Shown piece after piece: positions 27,929 through 40,153 of a stretch of DNA of 64,000 nucleotides (position 1 is its first letter; the number at the start of each line of letters is the position of its first letter). The position numbers and the translations under genes were made by a program. The notes beneath the pieces were generated by a model. It ran no database searches. It was not told the DNA's origin and saw only the letters and a list, made by a program, of their open reading frames with translations. Source of the stretch: Alkalibacterium sp. AK22 (lineage in GTDB: Bacteria; Bacillota; Bacilli; Lactobacillales; Carnobacteriaceae_A); the NCBI RefSeq assembly GCF_000585255.1, contig NZ_JANL01000014.1, positions 1 to 64,000 on the forward strand, in the 5' to 3' direction.

Positions 27929-27945
27929 AAAGGAGACGAAAATTA

Positions 27946-28206
27946 ATGTACAACGTCAAAGTATATGTAACTTATAAAGAATCCATTCTTGATCCACAGG
28001 GAGAGGCCGTCAGAGGAGCCGTTCACCGTATGGGGTTTGAGGAAATTGACTCGGTCAGAATGGGTAAGTATTTTGAAATAAAAGTACAGAATCATGATGA
28101 ACGCTCAGTTGAAGAGGTTATCGAAACAGTCTGTGACAAGCTGCTGGCTAATGTAGTGATGGAAAGTTACCGTTATGAAATCGAAAAAGTAAAGGAGACC
28201 GTGTAG
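27946..28206 (+). CDS. purS: FGAM synthase small subunit
   Basis: Structural subunit of the three-part PurLQS complex that converts FGAR to FGAM. It is 86 residues, with the typical start [18 protein letters not shown] and the conserved GKYFEIKV segment. The ATG at 27946 follows AAAAGGAG; longer in-frame starts would run back into purC. The purQ gene begins 3 bases after its stop. Having purS and purQ as separate genes distinguishes this operon from streptococci, where a single large PurL is used. Confidence 0.95.
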   Translation: MYNVKVYVTYKESILDPQGEAVRGAVHRMGFEEIDSVRMGKYFEIKVQNHDERSVEEVIETVCDKLLANVVMESYRYEIEKVKETV

Positions 28207-28208
28207 CC

Positions 28209-28892
28209 ATGCGTTTTGCAGTCATACAATTTCCCGGTTCAAACTGTGATGTTGATTTGCTTCATGCCATTATAGACGGGACCGGCGAAGAAGCTGAATA
28301 TGTTCCGCATACTGCCGAGAGTCTGGAAGGCTTTGATGGTGTTCTCCTGCCAGGGGGCTTTTCTTATGGGGATTATTTAAGAAGTGGAGCTATTTCACGT
28401 TTCTCAGCGGTGATGGATGAAGTGAAGCGGTTTGCAGAAGAAGGCAAACCCGTTTTCGGTACTTGCAATGGTTTCCAGATTTTAGTAGAGGCGGGTCTGC
28501 TTCCCGGTGCCCTTCAGCGCAATAAAGGCCTGCATTTTATCTGCAGACAGTCAGAGCTCAAAGTCGTCAACAATACAACTCGCTTCACGTCAGCCTATGA
28601 CAAAGACGAACAGTTGACCATTCCGATTGCCCACGGGGAAGGAAATTACTACTGTGATGACGAAACACTTAAAGAGCTTCAGGAAAACAACCAGATTGTC
28701 TTTACCTACGCATCGGAGAATCCGAATGGCTCTGTAGCTGATATTGCCGGAATCATCAATAAAAAAGGCAATGTGCTCGGAATGATGCCGCACCCGGAAA
28801 GAGCCGTGGAAGACCTGCTTGGTTCAAGTGATGGCCTGCGCTTTTTCCAGTCAATGGTACAGAATTTTGCAAAGGAGACTGCCGACGTATGA
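28209..28892 (+). CDS. purQ: FGAM synthase glutaminase subunit
   Basis: Class I glutamine amidotransferase that supplies ammonia to PurL. In its 227 residues the oxyanion motif [11 protein letters not shown], the nucleophile Cys in FGTCNGFQ and the His/Glu pair in MPHPER are visible. It overlaps purL by 4 bases (ATGA), so the subunits are translationally coupled. Confidence 0.96.
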   Translation: MRFAVIQFPGSNCDVDLLHAIIDGTGEEAEYVPHTAESLEGFDGVLLPGGFSYGDYLRSGAISRFSAVMDEVKRFAEEGKPVFGTCNGFQILVEAGLLPGALQRNKGLHFICRQSELKVVNNTTRFTSAYDKDEQLTIPIAHGEGNYYCDDETLKELQENNQIVFTYASENPNGSVADIAGIINKKGNVLGMMPHPERAVEDLLGSSDGLRFFQSMVQNFAKETADV

Positions 28893-31120
28893 AAACAATT
28901 TTCGAACCGTCACCAGAACTAATCAGAGATGAACGCATTTATGCTCAGTGGGGATTGACGGATGAAGAGTACCAGCTGATTTCAGGAGATATTTTAGGCC
29001 GTCTGCCGAACTATACAGAAACCGGCTTGTTTTCTGTGATGTGGAGCGAACACTGCTCATATAAAAACTCTAAACCCGTTTTGAGAAAGTTTCCAACAGA
29101 TGGCCCGCATGTTTTGCAGGGTCCAGGTGAAGGTGCCGGTATTGTCGATATCGGAGACAATCAGGCCGTTGTTTTCAAGGCAGAAAGCCACAATCACCCC
29201 TCAGCAGTTGAACCTTATGAAGGCGCAGCTACAGGAGTGGGCGGGATTATTAGAGATATTTTCAGTATGGGAGCCCGCCCGATAGCGATGCTGGACTCTT
29301 TGCGTTTTGGTGAACTGGATAATGAACGCACAAAGTATTTACTGGAAGAAGTAGTGGCTGGAATCGGCGGCTACGGTAACTGTATCGGTATTCCGACCGT
29401 TGGTGGCGAAATCGGCTTTGATCCGGTCTATAAAGGCAACCCCCTCGTTAATGCGATGTGCGTCGGTCTGATTGATCATAAAGACATTCAAAAAGGTCAG
29501 GCAAAAGGTGTCGGCAATACCATTATGTATGTAGGTGCCAAGACTGGCCGTGACGGGATTCACGGGGCTACCTTTGCCTCAGAAGAATTTAGTGATGAAG
29601 AAGAAGCAGAACGTTCGGCTGTACAAGTCGGCGATCCTTTTATGGAAAAACTGCTGATGGAAGCTTGTCTGGAACTGATTCAAGATCACAGTGACATTCT
29701 TGTCGGCATTCAGGACATGGGCGCTGCCGGGCTTGTTTCGTCCAGCTCGGAAATGGCTTCAAAAGCCGGGAGCGGACTGATTCTGAATCTGGATGACGTG
29801 CCTCAGCGTGAAACAAATATGACGCCATATGAAATGATGCTGTCGGAATCACAGGAGCGCATGCTGATTTGTGTGACTAAAGGGACGGAAGAACGTGTCA
29901 AGGAACTGTTTTCCCGCTATGAACTGGATGCTGTGACGATTGGTGAGGTAACCGATGACGGGCAGTACCGACTGTATCATCACGGTCAGCTGGTAGCGGA
30001 CCTGCCTGTTGATGCCCTGGCGGAAGATGCGCCGGAGTACCAGAAAGACTACACAGAGCCCGAACGCATTCAACAATACAGAGAAATGAAAGCTTTTGAA
30101 CCGAAAATAGACAAGGCGGAAGACACACTGAAAGCTCTGCTTCAGCAGCCGACAGTGGCGTCGAAAAAATCAGTATTTGAAACGTATGATTCGATGGTTC
30201 GCACCAGCACGGTTGTGGGACCTGGAAGTGACGCGGCAGTGGTCCGTATCCGCGGAACTAAAAAAGCTCTAGCCATGACGACCGACTGCAATGCGCGTTA
30301 CCTGTATTTGAATCCGGAAAGAGGCGGACAGATGGCAGTGGCAGAAGCGGCTAGAAATATCGTTGCCAGTGGGGGAGAACCATTAGCCATTACGGACTGT
30401 CTGAATTACGGCAACCCGGACAAGCCGGAAGTGTTCTGGGAACTGTGGACATCTGCAGACGGGATTTCAAAGGCCTGCCAGACACTAGGCACACCGGTCA
30501 TTTCAGGAAATGTGTCTTTATACAATGAAACAAGCGGCGAAGCAGTCTATCCAACACCGGTTATCGGAATGGTTGGACTCGTCAAAGATTTGGATCACGT
30601 GACAACTTCGGAATTCAAGCAGGCAGGGGACGTTATTATCGCTGTTGGAGAAACGAAGGCAGACTTTAACGGAACGGAACTACAGAAAATGCAATTGGGG
30701 AAAATCGAAGGCGAGCTGTTCGATTTTGATATAGAAAAGGAAAAAGCAGTGCAGGATAAGGTGCTGAAAGCTATCCGAAGCGGCTGGGTACAGAGTGCTC
30801 ATGACTGTTCTGAGGGCGGATTGGCCGTTGCATTAATGGAGGCAGCATTTACAAAAGAGTTGGGACTGTCTGTGAATCTTGATATGCCTAAAGAATGGCT
30901 GTTTTCCGAATCACCGTCACGCTTTGTTTTGAGTATTAAAGCAGAAGACATCGGGGCTGTTGAGAAACTGTTTGGCAGCGATGCGTCAGTGATAGGAGAA
31001 GTGACCGATAACGGCATGGCTTCGATTCAGACAACAGATCAGCTGCTGGAATGCAGTGTAGGAGAATTGAAAGAGCTTTGGGAAGGAGCAATTCCATGTT
31101 TGCTGAAGTCAAAAGTTTAA
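28889..31120 (+). CDS. purL: FGAM synthase large subunit (small-type PurL)
   Basis: ATP-dependent synthetase subunit that converts FGAR plus ammonia to FGAM. The 743-residue length is that of the small PurL that needs PurS and PurQ. Recognisable segments are [13 protein letters not shown] near residue 50, [13 protein letters not shown] near 95, [10 protein letters not shown], and the second-half repeat [14 protein letters not shown] and [11 protein letters not shown]. Its end overlaps the start of purF by 25 bp. Confidence 0.96.
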   Translation: MKTIFEPSPELIRDERIYAQWGLTDEEYQLISGDILGRLPNYTETGLFSVMWSEHCSYKNSKPVLRKFPTDGPHVLQGPGEGAGIVDIGDNQAVVFKAESHNHPSAVEPYEGAATGVGGIIRDIFSMGARPIAMLDSLRFGELDNERTKYLLEEVVAGIGGYGNCIGIPTVGGEIGFDPVYKGNPLVNAMCVGLIDHKDIQKGQAKGVGNTIMYVGAKTGRDGIHGATFASEEFSDEEEAERSAVQVGDPFMEKLLMEACLELIQDHSDILVGIQDMGAAGLVSSSSEMASKAGSGLILNLDDVPQRETNMTPYEMMLSESQERMLICVTKGTEERVKELFSRYELDAVTIGEVTDDGQYRLYHHGQLVADLPVDALAEDAPEYQKDYTEPERIQQYREMKAFEPKIDKAEDTLKALLQQPTVASKKSVFETYDSMVRTSTVVGPGSDAAVVRIRGTKKALAMTTDCNARYLYLNPERGGQMAVAEAARNIVASGGEPLAITDCLNYGNPDKPEVFWELWTSADGISKACQTLGTPVISGNVSLYNETSGEAVYPTPVIGMVGLVKDLDHVTTSEFKQAGDVIIAVGETKADFNGTELQKMQLGKIEGELFDFDIEKEKAVQDKVLKAIRSGWVQSAHDCSEGGLAVALMEAAFTKELGLSVNLDMPKEWLFSESPSRFVLSIKAEDIGAVEKLFGSDASVIGEVTDNGMASIQTTDQLLECSVGELKELWEGAIPCLLKSKV

Positions 31121-32547
31121 ACGAAGAATGCGGCGTGTTTGGTGTGTGGGGCCACCCCGATGCAGCCCAGCTGAATTTCTTTGGGCTTCACAGTTTGCAG
31201 CACCGCGGTCAGGAAGGGGCAGGCATTGTTACTAACCATAATGGACGCCTTAGAGGACACAGAGATTTAGGGCTTCTGTCAGAAGTATTTAAAGATGAAA
31301 GAGACCTTCAGAGACTTAAAGGAGAAGCTGGCATCGGGCATGTCCGTTACAGCACGTCCGGGAACAACAGTATCTTGAATATTCAACCTTTCCTCTTCAA
31401 GTTTCATGATGAAGAAATTGCTCTGGCACACAACGGGAATTTGATTAATGCCTTGAGCCTGCGTCAGGAACTGGAAAAAAACGGGGCTATTTTCCACTCC
31501 AATTCGGATACGGAAGTACTGATGCACTTGATTAGAAAAAGTAGACAGGAAACCTTGCTTGAACGTATTAAAGAAAGTCTCAACACGGTCAAAGGGGCCT
31601 TTGCTTATGTGATGCTGACACCGGACGCCTTAATTGGTGCACTGGATCCGAACGGTTTTCGTCCATTGTCAATTGGACAGATGGATAACGGTGCTTACGT
31701 GCTAGCCAGTGAAACCTGTGCCCTGGATGCCGTCGGGGCAGAATTTGTCCGTGCTGTTGAGCCGGGCGAACTGGTCATTATTGACGACTCCGGCTACACA
31801 ATAGAAACGTATACAGATTATACAATGAAACAAATCTGTTCGATGGAGTTCATTTATTTTGCACGACCGGATTCCAACATTGCCGGTGTGAACGTGCATA
31901 CGGCCCGTAAAAAAATGGGGAAACGCCTGGCATTGGAAGCACCGGTTGACGCGGATATGGTTATTGGTGTGCCGAATTCATCTCTATCGGCAGCCAGTGG
32001 CTACGCTGAACAAAGCGGCATTCCTTATGAAATGGGGCTCGTCAAAAACCAGTATGTAGCCAGAACCTTTATCCAGCCGACTCAGGAACTCCGTGAACAA
32101 GGTGTACGAATGAAACTGTCTGCTGTCAGAGGCGTTGTGGAAGGGAAAAAAGTTATCATGGTGGATGACTCTATCGTTCGCGGAACGACAAGCCGGCGCA
32201 TCGTTCAGCTGTTGAAGGAAGCAGGAGCGGCAGAAGTGCACGTCCGTATTTCGTCACCGCCACTCAAATACCCGTGTTTTTACGGCATTGATATTCAAAA
32301 TCAGAAAGAACTGATTGCTGCGGATTATTCTGTAGATGAGATTCGAGAGAAAATCGGTGCGGACAGCCTTTCTTTCTTGAGTGTCGAAGGAACCGTAGAC
32401 TCCATTGGTCTGACGTTTAATGCACCGCATAACGGTTTATGCATGTCTTACTTTACTGGGGTTTATCCGACACCTTTATATGACTATGAAACAGATTACC
32501 GGGCAACGTTGAACAAAATCAAAGAAAGCAATCCATTAATGGTATAA
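31096..32547 (+). CDS. purF: Amidophosphoribosyltransferase
   Basis: Catalyses the first committed step, PRPP plus glutamine to phosphoribosylamine. ATG 31096, seven bases after AAGGAG, gives 483 residues. An 11-residue propeptide ([11 protein letters not shown]) is followed by the N-terminal nucleophile Cys12 (CGVFG), as in Bacillus PurF. The PRPP motif is [14 protein letters not shown]. Of the four iron-sulfur cysteines of the Bacillus enzyme, those in ICSMEF and YPCFYG and the first of the C-terminal pair (GLCMSYF) are present, but the last is Tyr. The cluster is therefore probably absent or altered, a pattern I believe is shared with some lactic acid bacteria. Its start lies inside the end of purL. 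Confidence 0.95.
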   Translation: MFAEVKSLNEECGVFGVWGHPDAAQLNFFGLHSLQHRGQEGAGIVTNHNGRLRGHRDLGLLSEVFKDERDLQRLKGEAGIGHVRYSTSGNNSILNIQPFLFKFHDEEIALAHNGNLINALSLRQELEKNGAIFHSNSDTEVLMHLIRKSRQETLLERIKESLNTVKGAFAYVMLTPDALIGALDPNGFRPLSIGQMDNGAYVLASETCALDAVGAEFVRAVEPGELVIIDDSGYTIETYTDYTMKQICSMEFIYFARPDSNIAGVNVHTARKKMGKRLALEAPVDADMVIGVPNSSLSAASGYAEQSGIPYEMGLVKNQYVARTFIQPTQELREQGVRMKLSAVRGVVEGKKVIMVDDSIVRGTTSRRIVQLLKEAGAAEVHVRISSPPLKYPCFYGIDIQNQKELIAADYSVDEIREKIGADSLSFLSVEGTVDSIGLTFNAPHNGLCMSYFTGVYPTPLYDYETDYRATLNKIKESNPLMV

Positions 32548-32589
32548 GTTGAATGATTTATCGAACAAATAATACAGAGGAGCGATGAA

Positions 32590-33624
32590 ATGGGAAATGC
32601 CTACAGTGCTGCAGGTGTGAATGTCGAAGCAGGATATGAAACCGTCGAGCGCATCAAGAAGCACGCAAAACGAACCGAACGTCTTGGAGTCATGGGTGCT
32701 TTGGGAGGCTTCGGGGGAGCCTTTGATTTATCCAGTCTGAATGTAAAGGAACCCGTGCTGGTATCCGGAACAGACGGTGTGGGGACAAAGCTGATGCTGG
32801 CCATCGGGCAAGACAAGCATGAGACCATTGGCATCGACTGCGTGGCCATGTGCGTGAATGATATTTTAGCACAAGGAGCAGAGCCTCTGTATTTTTTGGA
32901 CTACATTGCGACCGGCAAAACGGTTCCCGAAAAAATGGAACAGATTGTGGCTGGTATTTCTGAAGGCTGTGTTCAGGCAGGCGCAGCGTTAATCGGGGGA
33001 GAAACGGCTGAAATGCCTGATATGTACGAGGAAAACGACTATGATGTTGCGGGTTTTTGCGTCGGTGTGGTTGAAAAAAGTCAGCTGCTGACGCCTGAAC
33101 AGGTGAAAGCGGGCGACTCGCTTATTGGCCTGGCATCAAGTGGTATTCATTCCAACGGCTACTCTCTGGTCCGAAAAATCTGTTTTGAACAGAACACTTT
33201 CAGTTTTGAGGACACCTTTGAAGAGCTGGACGGCAAAAGACTCGGAGACTTGCTTTTGGAGCCGACAAAAATTTATGTTCAAACCGTTCTGCCTCTTTTA
33301 AAGAAAGGTTGGATAAACGGCTTGTCACACATTACAGGTGGCGGTTTTATCGAGAACCTGCCGCGCATGCTGCCTGAAGGCTTGTGTGCAGAAGTTAATG
33401 TGGAATCATTTGACACGCCGGCAATTTTCGGATTTCTTGAACACCACGGTCAATTGAACAGAAAAGAGATGTACGGCATTTTCAATATGGGCATCGGTAT
33501 GGTGCTGGCCGTTCCAGCTGAAAAGGAAGCAGAAGTTATGGCGACTCTTACTGAAGCAGGCGACTCTGCCTTTGTGATAGGAGAAGTAACTGAAAATAAA
33601 GAGGAGGCCGTCCGTCTTGCTTAA
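32590..33624 (+). CDS. purM: Phosphoribosylformylglycinamidine cyclo-ligase (AIR synthetase)
   Basis: Closes the imidazole ring, FGAM to AIR, with ATP. The 344-residue protein starts [14 protein letters not shown] and has the family segments [36 protein letters not shown] and [13 protein letters not shown]. It follows purF by 42 bp and overlaps purN by 8 bp. Confidence 0.96.
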   Translation: MGNAYSAAGVNVEAGYETVERIKKHAKRTERLGVMGALGGFGGAFDLSSLNVKEPVLVSGTDGVGTKLMLAIGQDKHETIGIDCVAMCVNDILAQGAEPLYFLDYIATGKTVPEKMEQIVAGISEGCVQAGAALIGGETAEMPDMYEENDYDVAGFCVGVVEKSQLLTPEQVKAGDSLIGLASSGIHSNGYSLVRKICFEQNTFSFEDTFEELDGKRLGDLLLEPTKIYVQTVLPLLKKGWINGLSHITGGGFIENLPRMLPEGLCAEVNVESFDTPAIFGFLEHHGQLNRKEMYGIFNMGIGMVLAVPAEKEAEVMATLTEAGDSAFVIGEVTENKEEAVRLA

Positions 33625-34219
33625 GCAACAACCCATCAGACTGGCTGTCTTTGCTTCCGGAAACGGGTCGAATTTTGAAGCGCTTGTTCACTCCGTTCAT
33701 GAAGGCGTGATAGACGGGAAGATTGCGCTTTTGGTGAGTGACCAGCCGGATGCCTATGTCCTGACCCGTGCAAAAAAACTGAATGTACCATCGGTCGCCT
33801 TTACACCGAAAGCATTTGAATCCAAAGCAGCCTATGAAAAGGAAGTGCTGGATCACTTAAAAGAAGCGAAAGTGGATTTAATAGTTTTAGCCGGTTATAT
33901 GCGTATCGTAGGAAAAACGTTGCTTCAAGCCTTTCCTGAAAGAATCATCAATATTCATCCCTCACTCTTGCCAAACTATCCCGGCAGACAGGGGATTTTG
34001 GATGCCTTTATGGATAAAGCGGAACAGACTGGCGTGACGGTTCACCTGGTGGATGAAGGAGTCGACACCGGCCCGATTCTTGCTCAGGAAACAGTTGCGA
34101 TAGAAGAGCATGATACGATAGACTCATTGGAGAGGAAAATTCATGCACTTGAACATGAACTGTTTCCAAAAGCCATACAAAAGGTGATAAAAGAACTGCA
34201 GAAGGAGCATGTTAAATAA
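33617..34219 (+). CDS. purN: Phosphoribosylglycinamide formyltransferase
   Basis: Transfers a formyl group from 10-formyltetrahydrofolate to GAR. At 200 residues it shows the N-terminal phosphate loop [11 protein letters not shown], the folate-binding signature [13 protein letters not shown] and the catalytic region [15 protein letters not shown]. It begins with TTG at 33617, nine bases after GAGGAGG and inside the last codons of purM, so translation is coupled. Confidence 0.95.
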   Translation: MLKQQPIRLAVFASGNGSNFEALVHSVHEGVIDGKIALLVSDQPDAYVLTRAKKLNVPSVAFTPKAFESKAAYEKEVLDHLKEAKVDLIVLAGYMRIVGKTLLQAFPERIINIHPSLLPNYPGRQGILDAFMDKAEQTGVTVHLVDEGVDTGPILAQETVAIEEHDTIDSLERKIHALEHELFPKAIQKVIKELQKEHVK

Positions 34220-35751
34220 TGAAGCGCGCACTCATCAGTGTATCAGACAAAACAAACATAGTGGAATTTGCAAGAGGATTAGAAAAACAGAACATAGAAA
34301 TTATTTCGACTGGTGGAACCAAAAAAGTTCTGGATGAAGCAGGTCTAAAGACCGTATCCATCGAAGACGTAACTGGCTTTCCAGAAATGATGGATGGGCG
34401 GGTCAAAACGCTTCATCCTCTGATTCACGGGGGACTTTTAGGGAGACGCGATTTGACTAGTCATATGGATGCCATGAAAGCACATGACATTCAACCGATT
34501 GATCTGGTCTGCGTAAACCTGTATCCCTTCAAGGAAACCATTTCCAAAGAGAGTACCACGCCGGAAGAAGCGATTGAGCAGATTGATATAGGCGGCCCGA
34601 GCATGCTGCGCAGTGCAGCGAAGAACTTTGCATCCGTAACTGTCGTGGTTGATACAGCTGACTATTCCCTGGTGCTTGATGAACTTGAGTCAAATGGCGA
34701 AACAACTCCAGAAACAAGACAGCGTCTGGCAGCCAAGGTGTTCCGACACACAGCCAGTTATGATGCACTGGTAGCAGACTACTTAACTAACTTAACTGAA
34801 GAAGTAGAACCCAAAACACATACGCCGACGTATACATTAAAGCAGCCTCTTCGTTATGGAGAAAACAGTCATCAGACTGCTCTCTTTTATGAAGAACCGG
34901 TAGCATCGAGTTTCTCTATCGCCAAGGCTGAACAGCTGCATGGCAAAGCGCTATCCTATAACAATATCAAAGATGCGGACGCAGCCATTCGTATAGTCCG
35001 GGAGTTTGACGAACCGGCTGCAGTGGCACTGAAACACATGAATCCATGCGGTATCGGCGTCGGTCAGACAATTGAAGAAGCTTTCAGCCGTGCCTATGAT
35101 GCAGACCCGGTATCTATTTTCGGAGGCATCGTAGTGGTCAATGAAGAGGTTTCTTTTGAATTGGCTGAAAAGCTGAGTCAAATTTTTCTGGAAATTGTCA
35201 TTGCCCCAAGCTTTTCTGAAGATGCACTGGCTAAGTTGACGAAAAAGAAAAATATCCGACTGCTTCAACTCGACTTCTCACGGGCCAAACAAGGTGGCAA
35301 GGAAGCCGTCTCAGTTCTTGGGGGACTTCTGGTTCAGGATCAGGACTGGCTGGAAGAAAATCCGGATAGCTGGGAAGTGGTCACTGACAAAGCACCGACA
35401 GAAGAGCAGTTGAAGGCAATGGCTTTGACCTGGAAAGCGGTCAAGCACGTAAAAAGCAATGCGATTGTGGTTGGAAATGACAAGCAGACTTTGGGTATCG
35501 GGGCCGGACAGATGAACCGGGTCGGCGCGGTAAAAATTGCTGTTGAACAGGCTGGAGAAAAAGCCAAAGGTGCCGTTCTGGCAAGTGATGCTTTCTTCCC
35601 TATGGACGACAGCGTCGAATATGCTGCAAAGCACGGCATTTCTGCCATTGTTCAACCGGGTGGCAGTATTAAAGACCAGGCATCCATCGATAAAGCGAAT
35701 GAACTGGGCATAGCGATGGTATTCACCGCTGTCCGTCACTTCAGACATTAA
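34219..35751 (+). CDS. purH: Bifunctional AICAR transformylase / IMP cyclohydrolase
   Basis: Performs the last two steps to IMP. The N-terminal MGS-like cyclohydrolase domain (about 1-200) begins [13 protein letters not shown] with [14 protein letters not shown]. The C-terminal transformylase domain has [16 protein letters not shown] and SDAFFPM. Total length is 510 residues. Its ATG shares one base with the purN stop (TAATG). Confidence 0.96.
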   Translation: MKRALISVSDKTNIVEFARGLEKQNIEIISTGGTKKVLDEAGLKTVSIEDVTGFPEMMDGRVKTLHPLIHGGLLGRRDLTSHMDAMKAHDIQPIDLVCVNLYPFKETISKESTTPEEAIEQIDIGGPSMLRSAAKNFASVTVVVDTADYSLVLDELESNGETTPETRQRLAAKVFRHTASYDALVADYLTNLTEEVEPKTHTPTYTLKQPLRYGENSHQTALFYEEPVASSFSIAKAEQLHGKALSYNNIKDADAAIRIVREFDEPAAVALKHMNPCGIGVGQTIEEAFSRAYDADPVSIFGGIVVVNEEVSFELAEKLSQIFLEIVIAPSFSEDALAKLTKKKNIRLLQLDFSRAKQGGKEAVSVLGGLLVQDQDWLEENPDSWEVVTDKAPTEEQLKAMALTWKAVKHVKSNAIVVGNDKQTLGIGAGQMNRVGAVKIAVEQAGEKAKGAVLASDAFFPMDDSVEYAAKHGISAIVQPGGSIKDQASIDKANELGIAMVFTAVRHFRH

Positions 35752-35771
35752 CTATTAGATATTAATTGGTT

Positions 35772-35792
35772 CAATCTGGCCTGGCCAGATTG
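35772..35792. repeat. 9-bp hairpin between purH and purD
   Basis: CAATCTGGC and GCCAGATTG flank a 3-base loop in an 82-bp gap, the largest in the operon after purC. No T-run follows, so it may be an RNA processing or stability element rather than a terminator. Confidence 0.6.
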
Positions 35793-35833
35793 GCATACAT
35801 AGACAAAAACCATCCATCAAAGGGGAGAATACA

Positions 35834-37138
35834 GTGAAGGTACTAGTCATTGGGGGAGGCGGCCGTGAACATGCGGTTGCAAAGAAACTGCTGTCAGGAG
35901 AGTCCGTTGACTCAGTTTACTGTGCACCGGGAAATGCCGGAATGAAGCGAGACGGTATTACTGTCGTCTCCATAGCGCAGGATAATCACGACGCACTGAT
36001 TGATCTGGTGAAGTCAGAAGGCATTGACTGGACCTTTGTCGGACCGGAAATTCCTTTATTCAATGGCATCGTGGATGACTTTCAGGCAGCAGGCCTGGCC
36101 ATTTACGGACCCACTCAAGCAGCCACACAAATTGAGGCATCCAAAGAATTTGCAAAAGAACTAATGATGAAAAATGATATTCCAACTGGATCCTACCGGT
36201 CTTTCGATAAGTATGAAGAAGCCTGCCGATACGTTGAAGAAGGACCTGTTCCAACAGTTATTAAAGCAGATGGACTGGCGGCTGGAAAAGGTGTCGTTGT
36301 AGCGGAAACAAAAGAAGAGGCATTGGCTGCTTTAAAAGATATGATGTGCGATGAAAAATTTGGCAGTGAAAACACCCGAGTTGTGATTGAAGAGTACCTT
36401 TCAGGTGAAGAGTTTTCACTGATGGCTTTTGTGTCGGGAGAAAAAGTGTATCCAATGGTGATATCTCAAGATCATAAGCGCTTGCTTGAAGGAGACAAAG
36501 GCCTTAACACAGGTGGGATGGGCGCTTACGCTCCTGTCGCTCACATTGACGAATCGATAATCGACCAGGCAGTAGAGCGCATCTTAAAACCAGCCGCTAA
36601 AGGCATGGTGAAAAACGGCACGCCATTTACCGGTATCTTATATGCGGGTGTCATGGCCACAAATGATGGTCCGAAAACGATTGAATTCAACGCCCGCTTT
36701 GGCGATCCGGAAACACAAGTCTTGATGAACCGTCTGGAATCTGATTTGGGTAAAGCCATTTTGGCTATTTTAAATAATGAAGAACCTGACTTGGAATGGA
36801 AAACAGAAGGGGTCAGCTTAGGTGTGGTGGTCGCCGCAGCAGGCTATCCTGCAAGCTATAAAAAACAGCTCCCACTGAACTTGCCTGAAGAAAATGAAAC
36901 CCTGCAGCTCTACTTTGCAGGCGTTACAGAAAAAGAAGGAGAGCTAGTATCAGACGGTGGGCGAATTTATTTAGTTGAAGCATCAGCAGATACCATAGAA
37001 GAAGCTCAAGAGGTCATTTATACAGCCCTTGATTCAGTTAATAACCCGGGCTGTGTCTACAGAAAAGATATTGGCCACCAAGCGGTCAAACCTCAACAGA
37101 TTAAAAGCACAGCAATTTTAAATCAGCATACTTTATAG
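35834..37138 (+). CDS. purD: Phosphoribosylamine-glycine ligase (GARS)
   Basis: ATP-grasp enzyme that joins phosphoribosylamine and glycine. The 434-residue protein begins KVLVIGGGGREHA and contains the ATP-grasp segments KADGLAAGKGVVVA, LSGEEFSLMAF and EFNARFGDPE. The start codon is GTG at 35834 with AGGGGAG upstream. Confidence 0.96.
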   Translation: MKVLVIGGGGREHAVAKKLLSGESVDSVYCAPGNAGMKRDGITVVSIAQDNHDALIDLVKSEGIDWTFVGPEIPLFNGIVDDFQAAGLAIYGPTQAATQIEASKEFAKELMMKNDIPTGSYRSFDKYEEACRYVEEGPVPTVIKADGLAAGKGVVVAETKEEALAALKDMMCDEKFGSENTRVVIEEYLSGEEFSLMAFVSGEKVYPMVISQDHKRLLEGDKGLNTGGMGAYAPVAHIDESIIDQAVERILKPAAKGMVKNGTPFTGILYAGVMATNDGPKTIEFNARFGDPETQVLMNRLESDLGKAILAILNNEEPDLEWKTEGVSLGVVVAAAGYPASYKKQLPLNLPEENETLQLYFAGVTEKEGELVSDGGRIYLVEASADTIEEAQEVIYTALDSVNNPGCVYRKDIGHQAVKPQQIKSTAILNQHTL

Positions 37139-37150
37139 GAGGCAATACAT

Positions 37151-37639
37151 TTGGCTATTGAAATAGGCATTGTTATGGGAAGCACGTCCGACTGGGATAC
37201 AATGAAGCACGCCTGCGATATTTTAGATGAACTGACTATTCCTTATGAAAAGAAAGTCGTCTCGGCGCACCGCACACCCGATTTGATGTTTGAATATGCA
37301 CAACAAGCACGAGAACGGGGACTGAAAGTGATTATTGCCGGAGCAGGAGGAGCAGCTCATCTGCCAGGCATGCTGGCGGCTAAAACAACTTTGCCGGTCA
37401 TCGGTGTGCCGGTTCAGTCCAAGTCACTTAATGGTCTCGATTCTCTCTTGTCGATTGTTCAGATGCCCGGCGGTGTACCTGTGGCAACCGTTGCAATTGG
37501 AAAAGCCGGCGCAACCAATGCCGGTCTGCTCGCTGCTCAAATGCTTGGAGCCACCCAGCCGGCTGTTGCCGAGCGAATCGAAGCACGCAGGGAAGCCTTA
37601 AAACAGAAAGTAATGGAAAGTAGTGACGACCTTGTCTAA
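37151..37639 (+). CDS. purE: N5-carboxyaminoimidazole ribonucleotide mutase
   Basis: Converts N5-CAIR (made by PurK) to CAIR. The 162-residue class I PurE has the N-terminal [13 protein letters not shown], the active-site VVSAHRTPD and [11 protein letters not shown]. It starts with TTG at 37151, eight bases after AGGAGG, and overlaps purK by 17 bp. Confidence 0.95.
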   Translation: MAIEIGIVMGSTSDWDTMKHACDILDELTIPYEKKVVSAHRTPDLMFEYAQQARERGLKVIIAGAGGAAHLPGMLAAKTTLPVIGVPVQSKSLNGLDSLLSIVQMPGGVPVATVAIGKAGATNAGLLAAQMLGATQPAVAERIEARREALKQKVMESSDDLV

Positions 37640-38759
37640 CGTGATTAAACCGGGAAGTACAATAGGCATTATTGGAGGAGGTCAGCTGGGTAGAATGCTG
37701 GCCTTTTCGGCTAAGAAAAAAGGCTACCGTATAGCTGTTCTGGATCCGACTGCGGACTGTCCGACAGCTCAGGTTGCTGACTGTCATGTTCAAGCTGCTT
37801 ATGATGACGTTAATGCCTTGAAGGAACTTGCTGACGTGAGTGATGTCTTGACCTATGAATTTGAAAACGTTGATGCACAAGCGATTCATCAGGTTCAGAA
37901 AAGCAGCAGGACAGCTATTCCTCAAGGGACAGAACTGCTTTTAAACACCCAGAACCGCTTAAGTGAAAAAGATTTTCTGAAAAAAGCAGGCATTCCTATC
38001 GCTGCCTATGCTAAAATAAATAGCGAAGACGATTTGAAAAATGCCGTCGAGACAATCGGCTATCCTTGTGTTTTGAAAACTGTTCAGGGTGGCTATGACG
38101 GGAAAGGTCAGGTTGTTTTACACTCAGCATCTGATCTGGCTGAAGGAAACAGGCTGTGTGAACACGGCACGTGTGTTCTTGAAGAGTGGATTGCTTTTGA
38201 AAAAGAGCTGTCCGTCATGGTGGCGCGAAATGCATCAGGCAATATCGTTACTTTGCCGGTATCCGAAAACATCCATCAGAACAATATTTTGATGACAAGT
38301 ATCGTTCCTGCCCGTGCGTCGGATGATACATTGAAAAAAGCCCAAGCAATCGCAGAGACTATTGCTGAAAAAATGAACTTGGTTGGCGTAATGGGTGTAG
38401 AACTTTTCCTCACTGAAACGGGTGAACTCTACGTTAATGAACTGGCACCGCGTCCCCATAACTCCGGGCACTACTCGATAGAAGCCTGCTCACACTCGCA
38501 GTTTGATCTGCATATCAAAGCCATCTGTGGTTACCCACTGCCTGAAGTTGACCTCTTAAAACCGGCTGTGATGGTTAATATTCTAGGTGAACATCTGGAG
38601 TCAGCCTTGAAGCTGAATGAGACAGAGCCTACTTGGCATGTACATGATTATGGAAAAAAAGAGGCTAAAACCGGCCGCAAGATGGGGCACATAACTATTT
38701 TGACGGATAATAGAGAACAGACACTTAAAGCAATTGAGGAAACGAAAATTTGGAATTAG
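37623..38759 (+). CDS. purK: N5-carboxyaminoimidazole ribonucleotide synthase
   Basis: ATP-grasp enzyme that carboxylates AIR with bicarbonate. It is 378 residues, with [14 protein letters not shown] at the N-terminus, [12 protein letters not shown] and [14 protein letters not shown] in the ATP-grasp domain, and [15 protein letters not shown]. The GTG at 37623 inside purE is used as start; the in-frame GTG at 37641 is an alternative. Confidence 0.94.
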   Translation: MTTLSNVIKPGSTIGIIGGGQLGRMLAFSAKKKGYRIAVLDPTADCPTAQVADCHVQAAYDDVNALKELADVSDVLTYEFENVDAQAIHQVQKSSRTAIPQGTELLLNTQNRLSEKDFLKKAGIPIAAYAKINSEDDLKNAVETIGYPCVLKTVQGGYDGKGQVVLHSASDLAEGNRLCEHGTCVLEEWIAFEKELSVMVARNASGNIVTLPVSENIHQNNILMTSIVPARASDDTLKKAQAIAETIAEKMNLVGVMGVELFLTETGELYVNELAPRPHNSGHYSIEACSHSQFDLHIKAICGYPLPEVDLLKPAVMVNILGEHLESALKLNETEPTWHVHDYGKKEAKTGRKMGHITILTDNREQTLKAIEETKIWN

Positions 38760-38771
38760 GAGACTGTGACT

Positions 38772-40067
38772 ATGATTGAACGTTATACACGACCTGAAAT
38801 GAAAGAACTCTGGTCAGAAGAGAACCGCTATAAGTCTTGGCTGGAAGTTGAAATTCTGGCTGACGAAGCATGGGCTGAATTGGGGGAGATTCCTAAAGAA
38901 GACGTGCAGAAGATTCGAGAAAATGCTTCTTTCGATATTACCCGTATTTTGGAAATTGAACAGCAGACAAAGCATGACGTGGTGGCGTTCACCCGCGCAG
39001 TTTCCGAATCCCTTGGCGATGAAAAGAAATGGGTTCACTACGGTCTGACCAGTACCGATGTTGTGGATACAGCTTACGGCTACCAGCTGAAACAAGTGAA
39101 TGATGTCTTGAGAAAAGACTTGCAGCAGCTGCTTGAGGTGATTGGTGAAAAAGCGAAAGAACATAAATATACTGTGACAATGGGACGGACTCATGGTGTG
39201 CATGCGGAACCGACCACTTTTGGTCTGAAACTGGCTTTATGGTATTCAGAAATGAAACGCCACATTGAGCGCTTCGAACACGCAGCAAAAGGCGTGGAAG
39301 CCGGTAAAATCAGCGGGGCAGTCGGAACTTTTGCCAATATCCCAACTTTTGTCGAAAAGTATGTCTGTGAAAAACTGGGCACGCGTCCACAGGAAATTTC
39401 AACTCAAGTTCTTCCGCGCGATCTGCATGCGGAATACTTAAGTTCGATTGCGTTGATTGCGACCAGTGTGGAGAAGTTTGCGACCGAAATAAGAGGCCTG
39501 CAGAAATCAGAAACGCGCGAAGTCGAAGAAGGCTTTGCCAAAGGACAGAAAGGCTCATCTGCTATGCCGCATAAGCGTAATCCAATCGGTTCAGAAAACA
39601 TGGCCGGTCTGGCACGTGTCATTCGCGGACACATGGTAACGGCTTATGAAAATGTCAGTCTGTGGCATGAACGTGACATCTCACATTCTTCTGCCGAACG
39701 GATTATCCTGCCGGACAGCACGACTCTACTGAACTATATGCTGAACCGTTTCTCCAACATTGTCCGTAACTTGACAGTGTTCCCAGAAAACATGAAGCGC
39801 AATATGGATGCAACACTTGGTCTGATATACTCTCAGCGCGTATTGTTGAAACTGATTGACAAAGGTCTGAGCCGTGAAGAAGCATATGACTTGGTTCAGC
39901 CGAAAACCGCTGTTGCCTGGGATGAACAGACGGCTTTCCGTCCCTTGCTTGAAGAGGACGAAAAAATCATGTCCATTCTATCTACAGAGGATATCGAAGA
40001 AGCTTTTGACTACAATTACCACCTGAGAAATGTCGATGAAATTTTTGAACGCGTTGGCTTAGACTAA
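38772..40067 (+). CDS. purB: Adenylosuccinate lyase
   Basis: Removes fumarate from SAICAR and from adenylosuccinate, so it serves both IMP and AMP synthesis. The 431-residue protein starts [10 protein letters not shown] and has [25 protein letters not shown] and the superfamily signature [11 protein letters not shown]. The ATG at 38772 is preferred over the in-frame GTG at 38766 because TTAGGAGA is then correctly spaced and the N-terminus matches Bacillus PurB. It is the last pur gene; purA is not in the window. Confidence 0.96.
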   Translation: MIERYTRPEMKELWSEENRYKSWLEVEILADEAWAELGEIPKEDVQKIRENASFDITRILEIEQQTKHDVVAFTRAVSESLGDEKKWVHYGLTSTDVVDTAYGYQLKQVNDVLRKDLQQLLEVIGEKAKEHKYTVTMGRTHGVHAEPTTFGLKLALWYSEMKRHIERFEHAAKGVEAGKISGAVGTFANIPTFVEKYVCEKLGTRPQEISTQVLPRDLHAEYLSSIALIATSVEKFATEIRGLQKSETREVEEGFAKGQKGSSAMPHKRNPIGSENMAGLARVIRGHMVTAYENVSLWHERDISHSSAERIILPDSTTLLNYMLNRFSNIVRNLTVFPENMKRNMDATLGLIYSQRVLLKLIDKGLSREEAYDLVQPKTAVAWDEQTAFRPLLEEDEKIMSILSTEDIEEAFDYNYHLRNVDEIFERVGLD

Positions 40068-40077
40068 GCGGCGTGTT

Positions 40078-40117
40078 ACCCTATAGAAACAGAGAAATCT
40101 GTCTCTATAGGGTTTTC
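40078..40117 (+). terminator. Terminator of the purine operon
   Basis: ACCCTATAGA (40078-40087) pairs with TCTATAGGGT (40104-40113), with inner CAG/CTG pairs, followed by TTTTC. Confidence 0.88.
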
Positions 40118-40153
40118 TGTTAGCTGAATTAAGTGAGGGAAGGATGACGATAA

